10,740 nt of DNA. Origin: Clostridia bacterium. GTDB taxonomy: Bacteria > Bacillota > Clostridia > Oscillospirales > CAG-272. A program made the position numbers and the translations under genes. Every line of letters begins with the position of its first letter. The stretch's first letter is position 1. Of the stretch, positions 1 to 6,203 are shown piece after piece. A model generated the notes under the pieces. That model saw only the letters and a list, made by a program, of their open reading frames with translations, did no database searches and was not told the origin of the DNA. The stretch spans positions 1 through 10,740 of the forward strand of contig JAGBWH010000153.1 of assembly GCA_017629925.1 (NCBI GenBank), in the 5' to 3' direction.

Positions 1-295
1 AATCATGGCCAGTCCAATTCATGATGCGTCAGCATCAATTCATTTATAATAAAAAACGGAGCAAGTATAGAAGGTTTCATGTCCTTTTATCCTTGCTCTT
101 TTTTGCGGGAGGATGATATCCTCCCCTACGATGATTGTCGCAAACATTCTGTCATGCCCTTTGGGCATTTCAAGTGGCGGAGCCACATTTCAAGCGCGAA
201 GCGCATTTCACAAATCCCACAAGGGATGTATTTCATTGCTTGTTTGCCGACGGCAACCCAGCTAAATTTCGTATTTTTACGAATACAAATGTATG
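1..295. repeat. Array of short hairpins separated by ATTTCA-like spacers
   Basis: Small inverted repeats follow each other: TGATGC/GCATCA (22-37), GGGAGGAT/ATCCTCCC (107-125), ATGCCC/GGGCAT (154-168), GTGGC/GCCAC (174-186), GCGC/GCGC (194-204), ATCCC/GGGAT (214-227), TTGCC/GGCAA (244-256), TTCGTA/TACGAA (268-283) and ATACA/TGTAT (283-294). Most loops are 3-4 bases. ATTTCA recurs between the central ones at 167, 187, 205 and 230, and AATTCA flanks the first. Stem sequences differ while spacers are kept, which argues for selection on structure. No gene is seen here. It could be an RNA, a protein-binding array or the edge of a mobile element. Confidence 0.6.
51..104. terminator. Possible bidirectional terminator near the left edge
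   Basis: GAGCAAG (59-65) pairs with CTTGCTC (92-98). T6 follows at 99-104 and A6 precedes at 51-56, so it could act on either strand. The loop is long (26 bases). It may end a gene lying to the left of the window. Confidence 0.5.
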
Positions 296-690
296 ATTTA
301 CGAAGGATTGTCGGTTTTTGAAAAAGAATAAGCGAAGATGAAATTTACCATTTTTTACCCATTTTATGAAAATTGCCTAAAAATGTCGAATTTGTAGTTT
401 TCCACATTTTGAAATGTGGATAATGTGGGGATTTCCGCACAAAATCTCTTGATACCGAGTAATTCAACCTTTTCGCGTGGAAAAGTATTTGAGTTTTCCA
501 CAAAACCAACATTTTTGAATGTGGAAAACTTTTTATTGCATTTTTTGTTTTTCTCCATTTTACCATCTTGACAGGGGAAAAAGACGAGAAAATGGCAAGT
601 CCGCCGAACTTTGTAACCCCATAGAATGTCATTTTTTCATACATTTTCTGCATATTTTTACGAATTTTCCGATACCTCCAAAAAGCACAA
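296..690. other. AT-rich non-coding stretch
   Basis: Apart from the DnaA-box-like cluster at 398-528, I see no gene here. The short open frames that cross it on both strands run through the inverted repeats, have low-complexity composition and lack convincing ribosome sites. A TTGACA at 568-573 has no matching -10 box. Confidence 0.5.
398..528. other. Cluster of DnaA-box-like 9-mers in AT-rich DNA, possible replication origin
   Basis: TTTTCCACA occurs at 398-406 and 494-502. TGTGGATAA, the exact reverse complement of the DnaA consensus TTATCCACA, lies at 415-423. TGTGGAAAA lies at 520-528, and CGTGGAAAA, one mismatch from the reverse box, at 476-484. The outer boxes form inverted pairs: 398-409 with 412-423 (one mismatch) and 492-502 with 520-530 (11 bases exact). 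T-rich DNA follows at 529-560 and could be an unwinding element. No dnaA, dnaN, rpmH or plasmid rep gene is visible, so this may instead be a DnaA-titration cluster or simply hairpins. Confidence 0.45.
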
Positions 691-731
691 AAAAACAGGG
701 AGTCGCCCCCCGTTTTGCTTTGCCTGTTTTT
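691..731. terminator. Second, probably bidirectional terminator hairpin
   Basis: AAAAACAGG (691-699) and CCTGTTTTT (723-731) are exact 9-base complements flanked by A- and T-runs, so the structure can end transcription on either strand. A C-run (706-711) in the loop may pair with the inner G of the stem. It backs up the terminator at 760-805. Confidence 0.6.
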
Positions 732-764
732 CTAAAAATACACCTGCTCTGTTTTTTAGAAAAA
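727..764. repeat. 12-base AT-rich inverted repeat
   Basis: Bases 727-738 (TTTTTCTAAAAA) and 753-764 (TTTTTAGAAAAA) are exact reverse complements with a 14-base loop. It overlaps the T-runs of both neighbouring hairpins and may add to termination in either direction. Confidence 0.6.
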
Positions 765-805
765 TCCCCCTGCCCTATTTTCCTCAACGGAACAAGGCAA
801 GGGGG
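760..805 (-). terminator. Intrinsic terminator after the hydrolase gene
   Basis: On the minus strand, CCCCCTTGCC (805-796) pairs with GGCAGGGGG (774-766), with one bulged base. An inner TTCC/GGAA stem extends the hairpin, and ATTTTT follows at 765-760. It lies a few bases after the hydrolase stop and probably ends the whole cluster. Confidence 0.8.
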
Positions 806-809
806 TTGT

Positions 810-1895
810 TTATTTTACAATGCTAATTTCGCCCACATCTTTTCCATGAACGCGATAAAAAGCGGTGAGCGAACGGGTATCGTAAATCACATTCCATTGG
901 GTGGCGCGATATTCCTCGGGTTTATTTTGCTCAACGGAAAGCAAAGTATCCATAAGCGTTTGCCCCGTCATTCTGCCCTCTTTTAGGGCGTATTGGAACA
1001 TGAGTCTATCGTATCGGTTTTTGGAGGAAGCGTCTCCTTTGCCGTAGTGGTCACCCGGCGTCAAATAGAAATTGGTCACAGCAGGTGTTTCGGTGCAATA
1101 CATCACATTGTTGATATACTCCACCACCACACGTCTGCCTGATGCATCCGCCAAAGCGAGATGATGCTGCATACCGGAGGAAGAATGCATATCATAATTT
1201 TGGAGCAACGCCAAAGCTTCGTCCACATTTGCCGCACGGTCAAGCAAAAGTCGAATAGCGGCGGTAGTGGTGAGGTCTGTTTTGCCATTGTCTTGGTGGG
1301 TTTCTGTGCCATCTTCAATCACCAAATCTGCCACGCACAGCCCCTTTTCATTCATGCCGTCAAGTGGCACATACACCGCTGCCAACGTCATCATTTGATC
1401 CATAAAACTGCCAGTGGGCGACCAGCTTTCATCAAATCCCAAAAAATCCAAATTGCAAGTGGAAATAGAGGCATATCCCTCTTTTGGCACAGTTTTGACA
1501 ATCATCACACGGCAAGTGGTCCAGTCAAAATTGCGACCAAACAGGGTTTGCCCGTCTGCCGACGTTACTGCCAAGGTACTGCATCCGTAGGTCTGCTCCT
1601 TTGGGTTCAGTTGATAAAAGCCATGAGAAATATAGTCTGCGAGATAGGCGGCAAGTTCCCCGTCTGTGGCGGCACCGCCCTGCTCCAAAAACTCTCCAAA
1701 TCCGTATTCGCCGTCATACGCCATGGTGTATAACCCTTCATCGATCTGCTCGACCGTTCTGGCGGCTAAAATCTGCTCGCCAAACATAGACCAGCCCACG
1801 ATTGCCACCACAACCAACGCCGCAAACACGCCCGCAAATGCAAAGCAGAGTGTTTTGACTGTGCGGATACGCCTTTTCATTTTGGATGTTTTCAT
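810..1895 (-). CDS. Membrane-anchored Ntn amide hydrolase (choloylglycine hydrolase / acid ceramidase-like)
   Basis: 361 residues. A basic N-terminus (KRRIRTVK) and a hydrophobic segment at about 14-36 predict a single membrane anchor with the rest outside. Residue C105 in YGCSTLAV, followed by FGRNFDW (119-125) and DGMNEKGLCVADL (179-191), matches the N-terminal-nucleophile hydrolases that cut linear amides: bile salt hydrolase, penicillin V acylase and the NAAA/acid ceramidase group. In these enzymes the Cys becomes the new N-terminus after cleavage. Here it lies about 105 residues in, so autocleavage between G104 and C105 is likely, as in the NAAA group. The substrate cannot be told: bile acid conjugates, N-acyl amides or peptide amides are all possible. 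AGGAGA (1906-1901) supports the start. It follows the second vWA gene by 60 bases with no terminator in between, yet its envelope location makes a shared role uncertain. Confidence 0.88.
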   Translation of the reverse strand: MKTSKMKRRIRTVKTLCFAFAGVFAALVVVAIVGWSMFGEQILAARTVEQIDEGLYTMAYDGEYGFGEFLEQGGAATDGELAAYLADYISHGFYQLNPKEQTYGCSTLAVTSADGQTLFGRNFDWTTCRVMIVKTVPKEGYASISTCNLDFLGFDESWSPTGSFMDQMMTLAAVYVPLDGMNEKGLCVADLVIEDGTETHQDNGKTDLTTTAAIRLLLDRAANVDEALALLQNYDMHSSSGMQHHLALADASGRRVVVEYINNVMYCTETPAVTNFYLTPGDHYGKGDASSKNRYDRLMFQYALKEGRMTGQTLMDTLLSVEQNKPEEYRATQWNVIYDTRSLTAFYRVHGKDVGEISIVK

Positions 1896-1955
1896 GGTTT
1901 TCTCCTACCGTTTAAGTGAAATATGCGAATCTATGATACATGGTTTTTTCGGGTA

Positions 1956-2834
1956 TTAGTTTCCGCTCACAATATTGAGTGCCTTGGCAAAGGCGGTTTC
2001 GTATGCGCCTTCCGTGGTCACAATAGAAGCGCCCGGATCACTCACAGACTCGATAAAGCGATGATTTGCGCCCGTAGTACCAATGCCAATGATGGTCACG
2101 CCCTTTTCACGCAACCGACGGGCATATTCCTGTTGCTCAGAGGGGTCCTCCCATTCGCCATCGGTGAAGAAGAGAACGTATTTTTTGCCCCAAAATCTCA
2201 TAAAATTGCCTTGCTTCAAAACGAATCCCAAAGGCCCTTGCGTGCCACCGTAACTTTCAAGTTCCGAAATGGCGCTCTTCACTCGACCATGAAACGGTGT
2301 CAAAGGTACACGCAAATCCACCCTGGATTGAAATGTGACAAGCCCCACTTGCGTGCCAATGGGCAACGCATTCAAATAGTCCGTTGCCGCCTTTTTCATT
2401 TCGCTCAGCATATCATCGTCCATACTGCCTGACACATCCATGCACATCATCACGGCAATTCTTGCGTGCTTTTTGCCTCCACCACCGGAGCAAACAATGC
2501 GCTCGTCTTTGGAGGCGGGCACGCGTTCTGTTTTCCCGCAAGCGGGACAAGTATGCTTGCCCTCTTTGCCGTCATAGCAAACGAGGGTATTGCAATGGCA
2601 ACACATATAAAGGGACGTATTTTGTCGGCAAGCCGGGCAGCCTTTTCTTTTGAAAGTCCCGATATGCAAATCCGCTTTTTCTTCTATTGTGGTGCTGAGT
2701 TTTGCATCTGAGATAGTGGGCAAAAACATCCCCACAACCGCCACAGATTCATTGCTATCATTGGCGAACTGAAGCCCAATGGGCTTTTTCTTTTGCTCGC
2801 ATTGCCCCATCACAGGGAAAATTTTACTTGCCAT
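1956..2834 (-). CDS. vWA-domain protein with N-terminal zinc-ribbon-like region (copy 2)
   Basis: 292 residues from the ATG at 2834. That start is preferred over an in-frame ATG 39 codons upstream because it follows an AGGAGA site (2850-2845) and aligns with the start of the paralogue; the longer version would run through an intergenic hairpin. It shares KKPIGLQF, VGMFLP, KRKGCPAC and VCYDG with copy 1. Likely zinc ligands are C66, C69, C78, C81, C86, C96 and C99; C79 and C115 are extra. The vWA domain starts near residue 124 and has an intact metal site: D133-x-S135-x-S137, T198 and D225 in FFTDGEW. It is probably cytosolic and binds protein partners through the bound metal. The two copies are clearly diverged, so they may form a heteromeric pair or recognise different partners. 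Confidence 0.9.
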   Translation of the reverse strand: MASKIFPVMGQCEQKKKPIGLQFANDSNESVAVVGMFLPTISDAKLSTTIEEKADLHIGTFKRKGCPACRQNTSLYMCCHCNTLVCYDGKEGKHTCPACGKTERVPASKDERIVCSGGGGKKHARIAVMMCMDVSGSMDDDMLSEMKKAATDYLNALPIGTQVGLVTFQSRVDLRVPLTPFHGRVKSAISELESYGGTQGPLGFVLKQGNFMRFWGKKYVLFFTDGEWEDPSEQQEYARRLREKGVTIIGIGTTGANHRFIESVSDPGASIVTTEGAYETAFAKALNIVSGN

Positions 2835-2895
2835 GTCGGAGGTATCTCCTTTGTTTTTTAGATGTTTTTTGTGTTTTTGGTCTGCTATGAGATTG

Positions 2896-2938
2896 AAAAT
2901 TCCCTCGGGCTCTTCATAGAAAAGTTCCGAGGGATTTT
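2896..2938 (-). terminator. Hairpin between the two vWA genes, possible weak terminator
   Basis: The arms 2938-2927 (AAAATCCCTCGG) and 2908-2896 (CCGAGGGAATTTT) pair with one bulged base around an 18-base loop. The T-run is only four long, so it may be a weak terminator, an attenuator or an RNA-processing site that lowers expression of the second vWA gene. No convincing promoter is seen after it. Confidence 0.45.
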
Positions 2939-2978
2939 GACAGGATGGCACCGATGCTACTTTCGCACTTAGTTAGGC

Positions 2979-3089
2979 CATGATTTGCGCCCACCGTACC
3001 CATATAAATGATGGTCACGCACGGTGCGTGTAGCACTTTGTTTTTTGCTCACATCGCCCCATCACAGGGAAAATGGAGACCTTACTGTC
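2979..3089 (-). pseudogene. Remnant of a third vWA gene copy, internally deleted
   Basis: Two pieces resemble the downstream vWA gene. Bases 3089-3038 read DSKVSIFPVMGRCEQK, against the ASKIFPVMGQCEQKK start of that gene. Bases 3020-2979 read VTIIYMGTVGANH in another frame, against its VTIIGIGTTGANH near the C-terminus. The zinc region and most of the vWA domain, roughly 230 codons, are missing between them, and the frames do not match. There is no start codon at the expected place. The stop codon of the upstream vWA gene falls inside the first piece. The simplest explanation is a former tandem third copy lost by deletion. Confidence 0.7.
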
Positions 3090-3999
3090 CGTCGTGATGG
3101 ATGGAAATGGCATCTGCAAATGCGCCTTCCATATTGTCATACGCGGCAGAAATGCTATTGCCACCGCTACTGAGTTTCGCCAGATAGCGACTATCCGCAT
3201 CGGGGCTACCAATGGTAATAATGGTGACGCCATATTTGGTTTTGAGTTGTTGTGAAAGTCTTTCCATACGTACCAGATCGTTAAATCCGCCATCAGTATA
3301 TAAGATGATGATTTTTTTGCCTGTGTGTTGCAAAAAGGGCAGATAGACACTCTGTTCCATCATATCTCTGAAAGGCCCGATGGTATTATTGCAAGGGTAG
3401 GCATGAGCGTCCTCCAGCACACGGATCAGTTTGCGACGATCGGTGGTCATGGGCACGACATATTCGTTTCTGTCATGGAAATAGACAATACCAATTTGGG
3501 CTTTGATGTTGGGATCGCTGAGCAAAGTGGCAATCACAGCCTGACGTACCACATCAAACTTGCTTTGTGTGCCACTGACCACATCTCTCATACTGCCCGA
3601 ATAGTCAATGGCAACGAGCACTTGGGTGGTCGGGAGTGTTAAAGGGTTTTGGGGTGCATTTGCCACAATGCGATTGGTCGTCATTGCAGGGACGCTCACA
3701 TGGGCATCGCAACCGGGGCAATACGCAGTTCCGCTCATGCCATTATAGCACACGAAATTACCGCAATCACGGCACACAAACATATATTTTGCACCGCAAC
3801 GAGGGCAACCTTTCCTTTGATATCCTTCGCTGAGATAAAATGCGCCATGAAGACTGTCTTCTGTGACATCCTTGGCTTTGCCGTCCGCGCCTACCATGGG
3901 TAAAAAGCAACCTACTGCAAAAAAGTTGGTTCCCTCTTCTTTGAACTGAAGCGCGATAGGCTTTTTGAATTTAGCGCAATATCCGTATGAAATTTTCAT
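3082..3999 (-). CDS. vWA-domain protein with N-terminal zinc-ribbon-like region (copy 1)
   Basis: 305 residues. The N-terminal about 60 residues (KKPIALQF...FFAVGCFLP) form a short conserved region shared with the downstream paralogue. Next is a cysteine-rich stretch with C65-x2-C68, C76-x2-C79, C84 and C94-x2-C97, probably a zinc ribbon. A von Willebrand A domain follows from about residue 125 to the end, with a complete metal-ion-dependent adhesion site: D132-x-S134-x-S136, T206 and D236 in YTDGG. It should therefore bind a divalent metal and a protein partner. No signal peptide is present. TerY proteins also combine vWA and a metal-binding cysteine region, but there the cysteines come after the vWA domain. 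An AGGAGA ribosome site (4010-4005) supports the start. It lies 59 bases after the transglutaminase-like gene. Confidence 0.9.
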   Translation of the reverse strand: MKISYGYCAKFKKPIALQFKEEGTNFFAVGCFLPMVGADGKAKDVTEDSLHGAFYLSEGYQRKGCPRCGAKYMFVCRDCGNFVCYNGMSGTAYCPGCDAHVSVPAMTTNRIVANAPQNPLTLPTTQVLVAIDYSGSMRDVVSGTQSKFDVVRQAVIATLLSDPNIKAQIGIVYFHDRNEYVVPMTTDRRKLIRVLEDAHAYPCNNTIGPFRDMMEQSVYLPFLQHTGKKIIILYTDGGFNDLVRMERLSQQLKTKYGVTIITIGSPDADSRYLAKLSSGGNSISAAYDNMEGAFADAISIHHDGQ

Positions 4000-4058
4000 A
4001 TCTATCTCCTATATTTAGGCACTTTTATAGGGGGTTTTTCTGTATTTTCGATATTTGG

Positions 4059-5015
4059 TTATAATTTAATGCTAAATACCATATTGCTATGGACATATTC
4101 AACACTTCTTCTCGTCTTGATGCAGGAGAATACGGTTTGCAAGATGCTCTCTTCTTTGCCCGCCATCCAAGAGGCGCAACGGAAACAAATGACCTTTTTG
4201 CCGGCACGGATTTCTCTTTGGGCAATATCTTTTACCATGTCCATATTAAAGGCATACAAATCATTTTTCATATAATAGTTTTCGTCCGTCTCTGTGGCAC
4301 GGCAAGGAAGCGCCATATCAATTTTGTGATTGACCTCAATTTCTTCATCGCAAAGATTGAAATAGTCATAGACCGAAACGGTGGTGCAACCCATGGTATC
4401 GGCGGTGCCGTTATCCCATGTGATATCTACATGATACCAGTCACTTCTGATTTTGACCACATTCCAAGCATGAGGCCCTATATCCCCACCTTTGCCCGCA
4501 TTTCCCGTCATAATAGCGGTGGTCATGCCGAGCATATCAAAGCAGTATTTAGCGGCCTTGGAAATACCTTCGCATACACATCTGCCGTCTATCAATGCGC
4601 CGATAATGGAATGGGCGTGGGCGCCTTCCTGATAGACGATTTTTTCGCAAAGGCGGTCATGCACCAGCAGTTCCCTGCCAAAATCATCAGAGGGCGCACC
4701 TTTGATGATGCGCTCAGCCTCCGCTTTGCATTTTGCAGAAATGCGCGCGACCTCGCTTTGAGAATAGAGATATTGTGGCATTAAAGTAATTCTCGTTTTG
4801 CCAAACATATTCATGACTCGATAATTGAAGGTCCCATCCACATAGAAAATCTCCGGGTGGTCGTATCTAACACTATCAAGAAGACGTTCCAACCGATGAT
4901 GGTCCGCAAGATCAAAGACAATTGATGTTTTCATTGCCTGATATCCAGCCACTAACGCTTCATAGGCGCACTTTTCGTCGGCAGAGAGGGTGCTTTTATA
5001 TAACTCGCATATCAT
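4059..5015 (-). CDS. Transglutaminase-like cysteine protein
   Basis: 318 residues. The centre carries the Cys-His-Asp arrangement of the transglutaminase-like superfamily: GRCVCEGIS with likely nucleophile C148, PHAWNVVKI with H182, and YHVDITWDN with D197. The HDRLCEKIVYQE segment (119-130) and KAAKYCFDMLGM (153-164) are also typical of bacterial members. Such proteins are peptidases, cross-linking or amide-forming enzymes, so the reaction cannot be fixed from sequence. The N-terminal about 110 residues and the tail after 230 are unassigned. There is no signal peptide, so it probably acts in the cytosol, unlike many secreted relatives. The ATG overlaps the preceding stop (ATGA) and no good ribosome site is seen, which fits translational coupling. 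An enzyme that modifies or cleaves proteins beside a kinase and vWA pair suggests a regulated effector. Confidence 0.87.
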   Translation of the reverse strand: MICELYKSTLSADEKCAYEALVAGYQAMKTSIVFDLADHHRLERLLDSVRYDHPEIFYVDGTFNYRVMNMFGKTRITLMPQYLYSQSEVARISAKCKAEAERIIKGAPSDDFGRELLVHDRLCEKIVYQEGAHAHSIIGALIDGRCVCEGISKAAKYCFDMLGMTTAIMTGNAGKGGDIGPHAWNVVKIRSDWYHVDITWDNGTADTMGCTTVSVYDYFNLCDEEIEVNHKIDMALPCRATETDENYYMKNDLYAFNMDMVKDIAQREIRAGKKVICFRCASWMAGKEESILQTVFSCIKTRRSVEYVHSNMVFSIKL

Positions 5016-6172
5016 AGAGCTGAGGGTACATCGCTTTCTGCCAATTTCATGTATTGATGAGCCGCCACAGGATAGCGCAATTTGGCTTTGCCCTTCAGGA
5101 TGAGCACGAGGCTATCGGTGTCTTTTGCCACCATTTTTTGCTCTTTCAGGAGCTCTAAAGTCACCACGGTGCCTTCAGGCAGATCCAACGCGTTGATGGT
5201 ATCTTGTGTCACGATAGCAGGGCGTTCACCTGCCTCACCTTCCATACGCCAAGGCAATGCCACAGCGGTGCTGTATTTGGGAGAGTCTTTTAATTTTTGG
5301 TCGCGACCAAGCAACTCGGTCACATACCCCTCAATGCTTCCATGGGAAAACTTCTTAAATGCTTCTTCCTCTTCTCTGATTTTTGCTTCGTACATTTCCA
5401 TTTCTTTTACCCATCCTTCAAATGTTTCGATTAGTTGTGGGACATTGTCTATTTTCGTAGACTCAATTTTGTTCACCGCTCTTTTAATGTCGTTGATCAA
5501 TTGCGGAATCGTGGAGAGTTTGCTTTTAAATTGTTCTAATTGAAATACAAATAATTGACGATCGCTACGCAAACCATCAAACAGTACCTTGCAACTATGG
5601 CATTCGTCTTCCATCACACTGATGTCGGGCATCTCTACACGGGGGATGCGATGCTCGAGAGCTTGCAGTTGACTTAGCATTCTCTCATAGGGGAATTGCA
5701 ACGCATCCACACTATCTAAATGAAGCCACTTCACACCTTGGTTTTCCTTCAAGGCAAGAAAACGCCTTTTAAGGGACTCCAGTTTGATTTTGCCTTGCTC
5801 CACCTTCTGAGAAAGCTGCTGTAATTGCTGTTTGGATTGCTTTAAGCGCTCGTCTGTTTTTGCTTTGGCGTGGCGCAACAGACTAATGGCTTGATGTAAC
5901 AACTCAATATCTCTTTGATATCTGCTGCGCGCTTGCTTGATTTCCACTTCGCTTGCGCATTTATAAGTAGCCAGCCGATAGTCCACCAGTTCTTCTGCCG
6001 TGTATGGCCCTACCCTATGGTAGCAATCATCCGGATGCCAAGTCAATACATAATATTCGTCTTTGTCCTTTTGCATCAGCAAAATATGGGGCTCTCTCTC
6101 AATATAGCGAAACCGAACGGCTGCAATTTCTTTGAGTTTAGGATTTTTGTCAGGAATAGACTGGCGCGCCAT
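5012..6172 (-). CDS. Coiled-coil/helical protein of the kinase-vWA cluster
   Basis: 386 residues, function not recognised. Residues about 10-70 form a mixed strand-like segment (EREPHILLMQ...EYYVLTWHPDD...ELVDYRLATYKC) that may be a highly diverged relative of the PWxxD module. Residues about 75-145 are rich in Gln, Lys, Leu and Glu and look like coiled coil. A second helical part covers about 155-275 and contains a lone CxxC (191-194). The C-terminus (305-386) is again strand-like, and its LVLILKGKAKLRYPVA segment resembles YTVYKGPVRLTKNA in a kinase module. No signal peptide or membrane segment is visible. The start is well supported by GGAGGA (6186-6181). Its stop overlaps the start of the transglutaminase-like gene by four bases, so the two are probably translated together. 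Confidence 0.85.
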   Translation of the reverse strand: MARQSIPDKNPKLKEIAAVRFRYIEREPHILLMQKDKDEYYVLTWHPDDCYHRVGPYTAEELVDYRLATYKCASEVEIKQARSRYQRDIELLHQAISLLRHAKAKTDERLKQSKQQLQQLSQKVEQGKIKLESLKRRFLALKENQGVKWLHLDSVDALQFPYERMLSQLQALEHRIPRVEMPDISVMEDECHSCKVLFDGLRSDRQLFVFQLEQFKSKLSTIPQLINDIKRAVNKIESTKIDNVPQLIETFEGWVKEMEMYEAKIREEEEAFKKFSHGSIEGYVTELLGRDQKLKDSPKYSTAVALPWRMEGEAGERPAIVTQDTINALDLPEGTVVTLELLKEQKMVAKDTDSLVLILKGKAKLRYPVAAHQYMKLAESDVPSAL

Positions 6173-6203
6173 AAAAAACGTCCTCCGTTTTACTTCACTG
6201 CTT

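Noticed and set aside
22-50. TATAAT at 45-50 as a plus-strand promoter
   Set aside because: The position for a -35 box (about 22-27, TGATGC) is a poor match and part of a hairpin, and no gene follows. It may still start an RNA through the array, but I cannot support it.
107-283. CRISPR array
   Set aside because: The repeated part is only a 6-7-base ATTTCA-like spacer, the units are about 18-20 bases long, and the variable parts are palindromes. No cas gene is present.
568-596. TTGACA at 568-573 as a -35 box
   Set aside because: The expected -10 position reads AATGGC and no plus-strand gene follows.
345-986. Short open frames on both strands in the left non-coding region
   Set aside because: They run through the DnaA-like inverted repeats and terminators, have low-complexity products, and one overlaps the end of the hydrolase gene.
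2838-2849. GGAG/CTCC hairpin hiding the ribosome site of the second vWA gene
   Set aside because: The stem is only 4 base pairs and too weak to argue for regulation.
2835-2951. Longer start for the second vWA gene (331 codons)
   Set aside because: The extra 39 codons cover a hairpin, have no counterpart in the paralogue, and lie before a good ribosome site for the internal ATG.
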